Shown here: piece by piece, positions 55,547 to 62,336 of the stretch | How the letters are laid out: every line of letters starts with the position of its first letter | Numbering within the stretch: position 1 is the first letter of the stretch | Assembly (NCBI RefSeq): GCF_029051685.1 | Contig: NZ_JAACFT010000036.1 | Location: 1 to 64,000, forward strand | DNA: 64,000 nucleotides | DNA from: Bradyrhizobium sp. CSA207 | Lineage (GTDB): Bacteria > Pseudomonadota > Alphaproteobacteria > Rhizobiales > Xanthobacteraceae | Direction: 5' to 3' | Program-made: the position numbers and the translations under genes | Notes under the pieces: model-generated | Seen by the model: only the letters and a program-made list of their open reading frames with translations | What the model was told of the DNA's origin: nothing | Database searches by the model: none

Positions 55547-55711
55547 CTCGCTTGCGGGGGGAGGTCGGGACGCATCGCAAGATGCGTTCCGAGTGATGGG
55601 GAGTCTCCGCAACCTCACTGCCACCGCTTGTGCCGAGACAGCCCCTCACCCCAACCCTCTCAGCGCGAGCGAAGCTCGTCGCGTCCCCGCAAGAACGGGG
55701 AGAGGGAGCGC
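55547..55711. repeat. GC-rich intergenic repeat between fmdA and fmdB
   Basis: It contains CGCTTGCGGGGGGAGGTCGG at the left and CCCCTCACCCCAACCCTCTC, GCGAGCGAAGCTCGTCGCG, then CCCCGCAAGAACGGGGAGAG at the right. Arms GCGGGGGGAGG and CCTCTC/GGGGAGAGGG can pair. It is related to the elements at 1-51 and 57.7 kb. Confidence 0.65.
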
Positions 55712-55715
55712 AGCG

Positions 55716-56945
55716 TCATTTGTCCGGCGAGATCGGCATCTGGATATCGCCCGTGATGTGCTTGATCGGTCCCGCCGACGACGGCATCACGTCGAAGTCG
55801 AAGATCTCCGTCGGCAGCCACAACGTGGCGCAGGCATTGGGCACGTCGACCACGCCCGAGATGTGGCCCTGGCACGGCGCGGTGCCGAGGATCGAATAGG
55901 CCTGGGCACCGGAGTAGCCGAACTTCTTCAGATACTCGATCGCGTTGAGGCAGGCCTGGCGATAGGCGATGTGGACGTCGAGATAATGCTGCTTGCCGGC
56001 CTCATCGACCGAGATGCCCTCGAAGATCAAATAGTCCTTGTAGTTCGGCGTGATCGGCGACGGCTTGAAGATCGGATTCTTGATGCCGTATTTCGCCATG
56101 CCGTCCTTGATCACCTCGACCTTCAGGTGCAACCAGCCGGCCATTTCGATCGCGCCGCAGAAGGTGATCTCGCCGTCGCCCTGGCTGAAGTGCAGATCGC
56201 CCATCGACAGACCCGCGCCGGGCACATAGACCGGGAAGTAGATCTTCGAGCCGCGCGACAGATCCTTGATGTCGCAATTGCCCCCATGCTCGCGCGGCGG
56301 CACGGTGCGTGCGCCTTCGGCTCCGATCTTGGCTTTAACGTCGCCTTTGGCGCGACCGCCATGGGCGGTCGGCGCGAACGGCGGATTGGCAAGGCCGGGC
56401 ACGCGGGTCGGGTTGGTCGAGATCAGCTCGGCCTCACGCTTGTTCCACATGTCCAGCATCTTCGGATCGGGCAGACAGCCTATCAGGCCGGGATGGATCA
56501 GGCCGGCGAAGTTGACGCCCGGGATGTGGCGCGACGAGGTGTAGAGGCCCTTGATGTCCCAGATCGACTTTTGCGCCAGCGGGAAATGGTCGGTGAGGAA
56601 GCCGCCGCCGTTCTGCTTGGAGAAGAAGCCGTTGAAGCCCCACAGGCTCTCCTTCAGCGGGCCGACGTCGAGCAGGTCGACCACCAGCAGGTCGCCCGGC
56701 TCGGCACCCTTGACGCCGATCGGGCCCGAGAGGAAGTGCACGATCGACAGATCGATATCGCGGACGTCATCGGCGGAATCGTTGTTCTTGATGAAGCCGC
56801 CGGTCCAGTCATAGGTCTCGATGATGAAGTCGTCGCCGGGATTGACCCAGGCCACGATCGGGATGTCCGGGTGCCAGCGGTTGTGCACCATGTCATTATC
56901 GTAAGCCGACTTGGTGAGATCGACCTTGATCAGTGTCTCTGGCAT
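55716..56945 (-). CDS. fmdA: Formamidase FmdA
   Basis: A 409-aa acetamidase/formamidase-family enzyme that hydrolyses formamide to formate and ammonia. It opens PETLIKVDLTKSAYDNDMVHNRWHPDIP; HRWHPDIP-like and GDLLVVDLLDVGP motifs, the GMSxxxxRHIPGVNFAGLIHPG segment and GAGLSMGDLHFSQGDGEI (metal-site region) match the FmdA family. Length is as expected. It follows the urtE gene by 27 bases, with AAAAGGGGAG as ribosome site, so it belongs to the transporter operon. Confidence 0.96.
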   Translation of the reverse strand: MPETLIKVDLTKSAYDNDMVHNRWHPDIPIVAWVNPGDDFIIETYDWTGGFIKNNDSADDVRDIDLSIVHFLSGPIGVKGAEPGDLLVVDLLDVGPLKESLWGFNGFFSKQNGGGFLTDHFPLAQKSIWDIKGLYTSSRHIPGVNFAGLIHPGLIGCLPDPKMLDMWNKREAELISTNPTRVPGLANPPFAPTAHGGRAKGDVKAKIGAEGARTVPPREHGGNCDIKDLSRGSKIYFPVYVPGAGLSMGDLHFSQGDGEITFCGAIEMAGWLHLKVEVIKDGMAKYGIKNPIFKPSPITPNYKDYLIFEGISVDEAGKQHYLDVHIAYRQACLNAIEYLKKFGYSGAQAYSILGTAPCQGHISGVVDVPNACATLWLPTEIFDFDVMPSSAGPIKHITGDIQMPISPDK

Positions 56946-56972
56946 CGAGATGCTCCCCTTTTACACGGTTGG

Positions 56973-57662
56973 TTAGACGGACAGATATTTCGACACTTGC
57001 GCGGCATCGACGCTGTCGCGCGGATCGTCGCGCACGATCTCGCCGTTCTCGATCACCAGCACGCGGTCGGCGATCTCGAGCGCGAAGCTCAGAACCTGCT
57101 CGGACACGACGATCGACAGGCCACGTTCGTCGCGGATGCGCTTCAAGGTGCGCGCCATGTCCTTGATGATCGAGGGCTGGATGCCCTCCGTCGGCTCGTC
57201 CAGCAGCAGCACCTTCGGCTTGGTCGCGAGCGCGCGGGCGATTGCGAGCTGCTGCTGCTGGCCGCCGGAGAGGTTGCCGCCGCGGCGCCCCTTCATCTCC
57301 AGCAGCACCGGAAACAACTCATAGATGTCGCCGGGCACCTCGGTCCCGCCGGAGACGACGAGGCCGGTCTCGATGTTCTCCTTCACCGTCATGGTCGAGA
57401 AGATCATGCGGCCCTGCGGCACATAGGCGAGGCCCTTGGCCACTCGCTCATAGCTGGGCAGGCTGCCGAGCTCGGCACCGTCCATGGTCACCGAGCCGCT
57501 CTTGGCCGGCAGGATGCCCATCAGCGATTTCATCAGCGTGGTCTTGCCCATGCCGTTGCGGCCCATGATCGCAACGATCTCGTTGGGCGCGACCTTGACG
57601 TTGAGCCCGTGCAGCACCTCGCTCTGGCCGTAGGCGACATGAAGATCGGAGATTGCCAGCAT
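56973..57662 (-). CDS. urtE: UrtE, ATPase of the urea/amide ABC transporter
   Basis: A 229-aa LivF-like ATPase. Walker A is GRNGMGKT near residue 35 (a form typical of UrtE), followed by Q-loop YVPQGRMIFSTMTVKENI, signature LSGGQQQQLAIARAL, Walker B VLLLDEPTEGIQPS and switch residue in VSEQVLSFA, where Glu-Gln replaces the usual His region as is normal in LivF/UrtE proteins. The start at 57662 (MLAISDLHVAYGQ) is the family start; the longer frame crosses a repeat. It pairs with UrtD. Confidence 0.95.
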   Translation of the reverse strand: MLAISDLHVAYGQSEVLHGLNVKVAPNEIVAIMGRNGMGKTTLMKSLMGILPAKSGSVTMDGAELGSLPSYERVAKGLAYVPQGRMIFSTMTVKENIETGLVVSGGTEVPGDIYELFPVLLEMKGRRGGNLSGGQQQQLAIARALATKPKVLLLDEPTEGIQPSIIKDMARTLKRIRDERGLSIVVSEQVLSFALEIADRVLVIENGEIVRDDPRDSVDAAQVSKYLSV

Positions 57663-57717
57663 GATCGCTTCCCGGGTCAGTGTGAGTTCTGGTGTGGCCG
57701 TTTTGCCGTGAACGCCT

Positions 57718-57875
57718 TCCTTCTCCCCTTGTGGGAGAAGGTGGCACGGACGAAGGCCGTGCCGGATGAGGGGTCTGCATCTACGAATGCGAAAGGCCGT
57801 TTGACGCGCGGAGAGATACCCCTCACCCGGATCGCATCTGACGATGCGATCCGACCTCTCCCACAAGGGGAGAGG
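57718..57875. repeat. CCTTCTCCCCTTGTGGGAGAAGG repeat between urtD and urtE
   Basis: CCTTCTCCCCTTGTGGGAGA at the left and CCTCTCCCACAAGGGGAGAG at the right are nearly reverse complements; GATCGCATCTGACGATGCGATC forms an inner hairpin. It lies inside the urt operon, so transcripts must pass through it. Confidence 0.85.
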
Positions 57876-57919
57876 TGCACCGTCAATGCCGCAGCGGACT
57901 CACCCAACTTCGTCATCTG

Positions 57920-58675
57920 TCAGTGCCCCAGATAGACTTCGATGACCTTGGGATCGTTCTTCACCTTCTCCATGGTCCCTTCGGAGAGGATCTGGCCCTG
58001 GTGCAGCACGGTGACCTTGTGCGCGATGTCCTCGACGAACTTCATGTCGTGCTCGATCACCAGCACCGACCGGTTCTTGATGATGCGGTTGAGTAGCTCG
58101 GCGGTCTTGGCACGCTCGGACAAGCTCATGCCGGCGACGGGCTCATCCAGCATCAACAGGTCCGGGTCCTGGATCAGCAGCATGCCGATCTCGAGCCACT
58201 GTTTCTGGCCGTGGCTGAGCTCGGAGGCGTAGGTATTGAGCTTGTCCTTGAGAAAGATCATCTCAGCGACCTCCTCGACGCGCTGCTTCACCGGCTGGTC
58301 GCGCTGGAAGGTCAGCGAGCCGAACACGGTACGGCCGCGCGGAAAGGAAATTTCGAGGTTCTCGAACACTGTGAGATCCTCGAACACCGACGGCGTCTGG
58401 AACTTGCGTCCGACCCCCGTCTGCACGATCTCGTTCTCTTTCATTTTCGTGAGCTCCTTGCCACGAAACTGGATCGAGCCCGCGGTCGCCTTGGTCTTGC
58501 CGCAGATCAGGTCGAGCACCGTGGTCTTGCCGGCCCCGTTGGGGCCGATGATGACGCGGATCTCGTTCTCCTCGACATAGAAGGAGAGATCGTTCACGGC
58601 CTTGAAGCCGTCGAACGAAACCGTGAGGCCGGACACGGCGAGCAAAAAGTCCTTGGGCTGATGACCGACAAGCAT
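57920..58675 (-). CDS. urtD: UrtD, ATPase of the urea/amide ABC transporter
   Basis: A 251-aa LivG-like ATPase: LLAVSGLTVSFDGFKAVNDL, Walker A GPNGAGKT near residue 45, Q-loop KFQTPSVFEDLTVFENLEIS, signature LSHGQKQWLEIGMLL (the LSHGQ form is characteristic of UrtD), Walker B LLMLDEPVAGMS and switch His in VIEHDMKF. The start at 58675 follows GAGGAG; the longer frame overlaps urtC. It is 10 bases after urtC. Confidence 0.96.
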   Translation of the reverse strand: MLVGHQPKDFLLAVSGLTVSFDGFKAVNDLSFYVEENEIRVIIGPNGAGKTTVLDLICGKTKATAGSIQFRGKELTKMKENEIVQTGVGRKFQTPSVFEDLTVFENLEISFPRGRTVFGSLTFQRDQPVKQRVEEVAEMIFLKDKLNTYASELSHGQKQWLEIGMLLIQDPDLLMLDEPVAGMSLSERAKTAELLNRIIKNRSVLVIEHDMKFVEDIAHKVTVLHQGQILSEGTMEKVKNDPKVIEVYLGH

Positions 58676-58685
58676 GATGATCTCC

Positions 58686-59834
58686 TCACTCGGCCGGCGC
58701 GCCGTCGGCGACTGAATCGTCGGTCCATGCGGCCGACTTCGGTTTGCGCGAGGCGAACAGACGGTCGATGCGGGGCTGGACATAGTCGGCCCAGATGCCG
58801 GACAGTCCATTCGGGAAGGCGAGCACGACGGCGATGAACAGTGCGCCGAGGCCGAACAGCCAGAGTTGCGGGAAAGATTCCGACAGGCTGGTCTTGGCGA
58901 AATTCACCAGAATGGACCCCCACACCGCGCCGAAGATCGACATCCGGCCGCCGACCGCTGTGTAGATCACCATCTCGATCGACGGCACGATGCCGACAAA
59001 GGACGGCGACATGAACCCGACATTGAGCGCGAACATCGCGCCGCCGATCGCGGCGAAGATCGCGGCCATGCAGAATGCGAAGATCTTGAAGTTGGCGACG
59101 CTGTAGCCGGAGAAACGGACGCGGTCCTCCTGTTCGCGCATCGCCACCAGGATGCGGCCGAGCTTGGTCAGGCGAATGAACTGCGCGATGCCGATGCAGG
59201 CGAACAGCAGCACCACCTCTACGAAGTACAGGATGACCTTGGCGTGGTCGGGCCGGATGTCCCAACCCTTGAGGGTGCGAAGGTCGGTCATGCCGTTGAT
59301 GCCGCCGGTGTAGCCCTGCTGTCCGACGATCAGAATGGTGAGGATTGCGGCGACGGCCTGGGTAATGATCGCGAAATAGGTGCCGCCGACGCGACGCTTG
59401 AACATCGCGGTGCCGATGATCAGGGCGAACAGACCGGGGACCAGGATGATGGCAAGGATGGTAAAGCTGAGGCTGTGAAACGGTTGCCAGAACAGCGGCA
59501 GCGACGTGATCTGATTCCAGTCCATGAAATCCGGAATGCCGGGCGTCGACTGGATCTTTGTGTTCTCGACGCTGGAGGCTTCCAGCTTGAGGAACATTGC
59601 CATGCAGTAGCCGCCAAGGCCGAAGAACACGCCCTGCCCCAGGCTCAGAATGCCGCCATAGCCCCAGCACAGCACGAGCCCGATCGCGACAAAGGCATAG
59701 GTCAGGTATTTCGCGACCAGATTGAGGCGGAACACATCCAGCGACAGCGGCAGGATCACGAACAGCACCGCGGCTAGCACAATGAAACCGATAAGTTCGG
59801 ACCGATTGAAGAAGCGTGAGTTGACGACCATCAT
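58686..59834 (-). CDS. urtC: UrtC, permease of the urea/amide ABC transporter
   Basis: A 382-aa LivM-like permease with eight to ten helices. The segment YAFVAIGLVLCWGYGGILSLGQGVFFGLGGYCMAMFL is diagnostic for the family, as is MREQEDRVRFSGYSVANFKIFAF. Two adjacent ATGs (59834, 59831) follow AGGC; either can start the protein. The longer frame to 60482 overlaps urtB. It lies 14 bases after urtB and 10 before urtD. Confidence 0.95.
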   Translation of the reverse strand: MMVVNSRFFNRSELIGFIVLAAVLFVILPLSLDVFRLNLVAKYLTYAFVAIGLVLCWGYGGILSLGQGVFFGLGGYCMAMFLKLEASSVENTKIQSTPGIPDFMDWNQITSLPLFWQPFHSLSFTILAIILVPGLFALIIGTAMFKRRVGGTYFAIITQAVAAILTILIVGQQGYTGGINGMTDLRTLKGWDIRPDHAKVILYFVEVVLLFACIGIAQFIRLTKLGRILVAMREQEDRVRFSGYSVANFKIFAFCMAAIFAAIGGAMFALNVGFMSPSFVGIVPSIEMVIYTAVGGRMSIFGAVWGSILVNFAKTSLSESFPQLWLFGLGALFIAVVLAFPNGLSGIWADYVQPRIDRLFASRKPKSAAWTDDSVADGAPAE

Positions 59835-59848
59835 TTGCCTGCTTCTTG

Positions 59849-60775
59849 TTATTTGCGGACTTTGAGGGCGAACAGACCCTGCGGCCGCAGCATCAGAATG
59901 CCGACCACGGCGAGCAGCGTCAGCACCTTGGCCATCGAACCCGACAGGAAGAATTCGAGCGTCGATTGCGTCTGCGAGATCGAGAATGCGGAGGCGATGG
60001 TGCCGAGCAGGCTTGCGGCGCCGCCGAACACGACGACGAGAAAGGTGTCGACAATGTAGAGCTGGCCCGACGTCGGCCCGGTCGAGCCGATCATGGTGAA
60101 GGCGCTGCCAGCGACGCCGGCGATGCCGCAGCCGAGCCCGAAGGTGTAGCGATCGACCTTCTCGGTGTTGATGCCGACGGCGCCGGCCATGATGCGGTTC
60201 TGCACCACCGCGCGCACCTGGCGGCCCCAGCGCGACTTGTACATCACATAGGCGACGCAGACGGTGATCAGGACGGTGAGACACATCACGAAGACGCCGT
60301 TGATCGGCACTTCGATGCTGTCGGTCACATGCAGCGAACCGAGCATCCACTGCGGCAACTCGACGCCGACCTCGCGCGCGCCGAACACGGAGCGATAGGC
60401 CTGCTGCAGCATCAGGCTGAGGCCCCAGGTGGCAAGCAGCGTGTCGAGCGGGCGCTTGTAGAGATGCCGTATCAGCACCCACTCCACCAGCATTCCCAAC
60501 GCACCGGATGCGACGAAGGCCAGGATCATCGCGAGGAAGAAGTAGCCGCTGAACAGGTTGGGCAAATAGGTCTGGAATAAATTCGAGGTCATCCAGGTGA
60601 CGTAGGCCCCTAGGATCATGAACTCGCCATGGGCCATGTTGATGACGCCCATCTGGCCGAAGATGATCGCAAGCCCGAGCGCCATCAGGACGTAGACCGA
60701 GAACAGGATCAGTCCTGCAAAACCCTGCATGACGAAGATGGAGCCAAGGTCACCAAGCGAGTAGTCGCCGAACAT
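59849..60775 (-). CDS. urtB: UrtB, permease of the urea/amide ABC transporter
   Basis: A 308-aa LivH-like permease with about eight helices. It shows LMALGLAIIFGQMGVINMAHGEFMILGAYVTW, the canonical family core, and ATWGLSLMLQQAYRSVFGA. The start at 60775 follows GGAGG; the longer frame runs into the hairpin. It is separated from urtA by 135 bases holding a strong stem-loop. Some UrtB proteins carry an extra N-terminal periplasmic region; this one does not. Confidence 0.95.
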   Translation of the reverse strand: MFGDYSLGDLGSIFVMQGFAGLILFSVYVLMALGLAIIFGQMGVINMAHGEFMILGAYVTWMTSNLFQTYLPNLFSGYFFLAMILAFVASGALGMLVEWVLIRHLYKRPLDTLLATWGLSLMLQQAYRSVFGAREVGVELPQWMLGSLHVTDSIEVPINGVFVMCLTVLITVCVAYVMYKSRWGRQVRAVVQNRIMAGAVGINTEKVDRYTFGLGCGIAGVAGSAFTMIGSTGPTSGQLYIVDTFLVVVFGGAASLLGTIASAFSISQTQSTLEFFLSGSMAKVLTLLAVVGILMLRPQGLFALKVRK

Positions 60776-60801
60776 CGATGTCCTCCGTCGGGGAATAGGG
60801 T

Positions 60802-60833
60802 CCCCGCGTCGCGAGCAGGTTCGCGACGCGGGG
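60802..60833 (-). promoter_or_regulatory. Strong stem-loop in the urtA-urtB intergenic region
   Basis: CCCCGCGTCGCGA and TCGCGACGCGGGG are exact 13-base arms around a six-base loop (GCAGGT on the plus strand). The following minus-strand sequence has no T-run, so it is not a classical terminator. In this place it probably stabilises the urtA end of the processed message or partly stops transcription, giving more binding protein than membrane subunits. Confidence 0.75.
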
Positions 60834-60910
60834 GTCTTGGGCGTGGACTTGCAATCCACGCCAGGGAGCGGCTTGATCTCGAGGAAGCCGCGGCAGCCGC
60901 CGCGCGCTTC

Positions 60911-62170
60911 TTACTGGTAGCCTTTGGGGAACGGATCCGGCTCGACCAGATCGGCGGTCTCGTAGATCAGTTCGAACTGACCATCGAGCTTGGCGCGGCC
61001 AACCCGGGTCTTGGACCAGAGGTGATGATTTTCGTGGATGCGCACATAGCCTTCCGGCGCACCCTTGAACTCGACGCCCGGTGAAGCCGCCGCGATCTTG
61101 TCGACGTCGAAGGAGCCGGCCTTCTCCACCGTCAACTTCCACAGCCACGGGCCGAGATAGGCAGCCTGGGTGACGTCTCCGATCACGGTCTTCTCGCCCC
61201 ACAGCTTCTTGAACGCCGGCACGAAGGTCTTGTTGTTCGGATTATCGAGCGACTGGAAGTACTTCATGCAGGCATAGGCGCCCGCGATGTTCTCGCCGCC
61301 GATGCCGTCGATTTCGTCTTCGGTCACCGAGATCGTCAGCAGCGCCTGCTTGGAGAGGTCGATGCCGGCGGCCTTGAGCTGCTTGTAGAATGCGACGTTC
61401 GAGCCGCCGACGACGTCGGTGAAGATCACGTCGGGCTTGGTCAGCTTGATCTTGTTGATGACCGAATTGAACTGGGTGTTGCCGAGCGGATAATATTCCT
61501 CGCCGACGACCTTGCCCTTCAGCACGTTTTCGACGTGCTTGCGCGCGATCTTGTTCGAGGTGCGCGGCCAGATGTAGTCCGAGCCGATGAAGAAGAACGA
61601 CTTGGCGCCCTTTTCCTTGGCGATCCAGTTCAGGCCGGCGAGAATCTGCTGGGTCGCCTCCTGGCCGGTGTAGATCACGTTCTTGGACTGCTCGAGGCCT
61701 TCGTAGAAGGTCGGGTAATAGAGCATGCCGTTGTACTGCTCCATGACCGGCAGCACCGCCTTGCGCGAGGCCGAGGTCCAGCAGCCCATGATGGCCGCGA
61801 CCTTGTCGTTGACCAGCAGCTTCTTGGCCTTTTCCGCGAAGGTCGGCCAATCGCTGGCGCCGTCTTCCTGGATGAACTTGATCTTGCGCCCAAGTACGCC
61901 GCCCATGGCATTGATCTGCTCGATGGCGAGCTTTTCGGCTTCGATCGAGCCGGTTTCGGAGATCGCCATGGTGCCGGTCGCCGAATGCAGGATGCCGACC
62001 GTCACCTCTGTATCGGTGACCGCGAGGCCCGTGGTGTTGACGGCTGAGGTCGCAGGTGTCTGCGCAAACGACGCCCGCGGCAGCATCGTGATGGCCGGCA
62101 CGGCCGCCATTCCCATCAGCAGTTTGCGCCGTAGCGGCGACAATAGGCCCTTGTTTGTTTCGTCTGACAT
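60911..62170 (-). CDS. urtA: UrtA, urea/amide-binding periplasmic protein
   Basis: A 419-aa family-1-type binding protein. A Tat-like signal (LRRKLLMGMAAVPAITMLPR) is near residue 15-35 after a polar start MSDETNKGLLSP. The mature domain has VTVGILHSATGTMAISETG and the UrtA/FmdD-typical YPTFYEGLEQSKNVIYTGQEATQQI. It opens the operon urtABCDE-fmdA-fmdB-amiE. Because formamidase and amidase genes, not urease, follow, the ligand may be a short amide as with FmdDEF in Methylophilus, or urea, or both. The start at 62170 is preferred over 62272; ribosome site is weak (GTGGGG). Confidence 0.94.
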   Translation of the reverse strand: MSDETNKGLLSPLRRKLLMGMAAVPAITMLPRASFAQTPATSAVNTTGLAVTDTEVTVGILHSATGTMAISETGSIEAEKLAIEQINAMGGVLGRKIKFIQEDGASDWPTFAEKAKKLLVNDKVAAIMGCWTSASRKAVLPVMEQYNGMLYYPTFYEGLEQSKNVIYTGQEATQQILAGLNWIAKEKGAKSFFFIGSDYIWPRTSNKIARKHVENVLKGKVVGEEYYPLGNTQFNSVINKIKLTKPDVIFTDVVGGSNVAFYKQLKAAGIDLSKQALLTISVTEDEIDGIGGENIAGAYACMKYFQSLDNPNNKTFVPAFKKLWGEKTVIGDVTQAAYLGPWLWKLTVEKAGSFDVDKIAAASPGVEFKGAPEGYVRIHENHHLWSKTRVGRAKLDGQFELIYETADLVEPDPFPKGYQ

Positions 62171-62230
62171 GAGCACCCCACTTTTTGTTCGAGGACACGC
62201 GATTGGTGCCGTGAGGATGGCTCGAATTTG

Positions 62231-62272
62231 TGCACCGCAAGCATACGCAAGATCGCGTATACTGCACCGCAA
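62231..62272. promoter_or_regulatory. Candidate operator between urtA and the NCS1-like gene
   Basis: Two direct repeats TGCACCGCAA (62231-62240 and 62263-62272) flank a perfect palindrome ATACGC-aagatc-GCGTAT (62243-62260). The direct repeats are 32 bases apart, about three helical turns. TGCACC is also the half-site of the NtrC consensus, although here the half-sites are direct rather than inverted. Confidence 0.55.
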
Positions 62273-62290
62273 AATGACGACGTAGGCTTT

Positions 62291-62305
62291 TGGTACGGGT
62301 TTTGC
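62291..62305 (+). promoter_or_regulatory. Candidate sigma-54 (-24/-12) promoter of the NCS1-like gene
   Basis: TGGTACGGGTTTTGC fits the sigma-54 pattern TGGCAC-N5-TTGC, with one mismatch in the -24 box and correct GG-to-GC spacing. It would start transcription near 62317, just before the GGGAG ribosome site (62323-62327) of the GTG start at 62337. No activator site is proven, but the operator-like element lies close upstream. Confidence 0.5.
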
Positions 62306-62336
62306 GAGGGATCGGCGAGTTCGGGAGTGGGATTAA

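Noticed and set aside
55269..57935. An 888-codon plus-strand open frame over fmdB, fmdA and urtE
   Set aside because: It crosses three well-supported minus-strand genes and two repeats, and its composition (Arg, Asp, His, Gly, Val) is the usual antisense shadow.
60911..62170. Urease-linked urea operon
   Set aside because: No ureABC or accessory genes are present. The neighbours are formamidase, FmdB and amidase, so strict urea specificity is not claimed.
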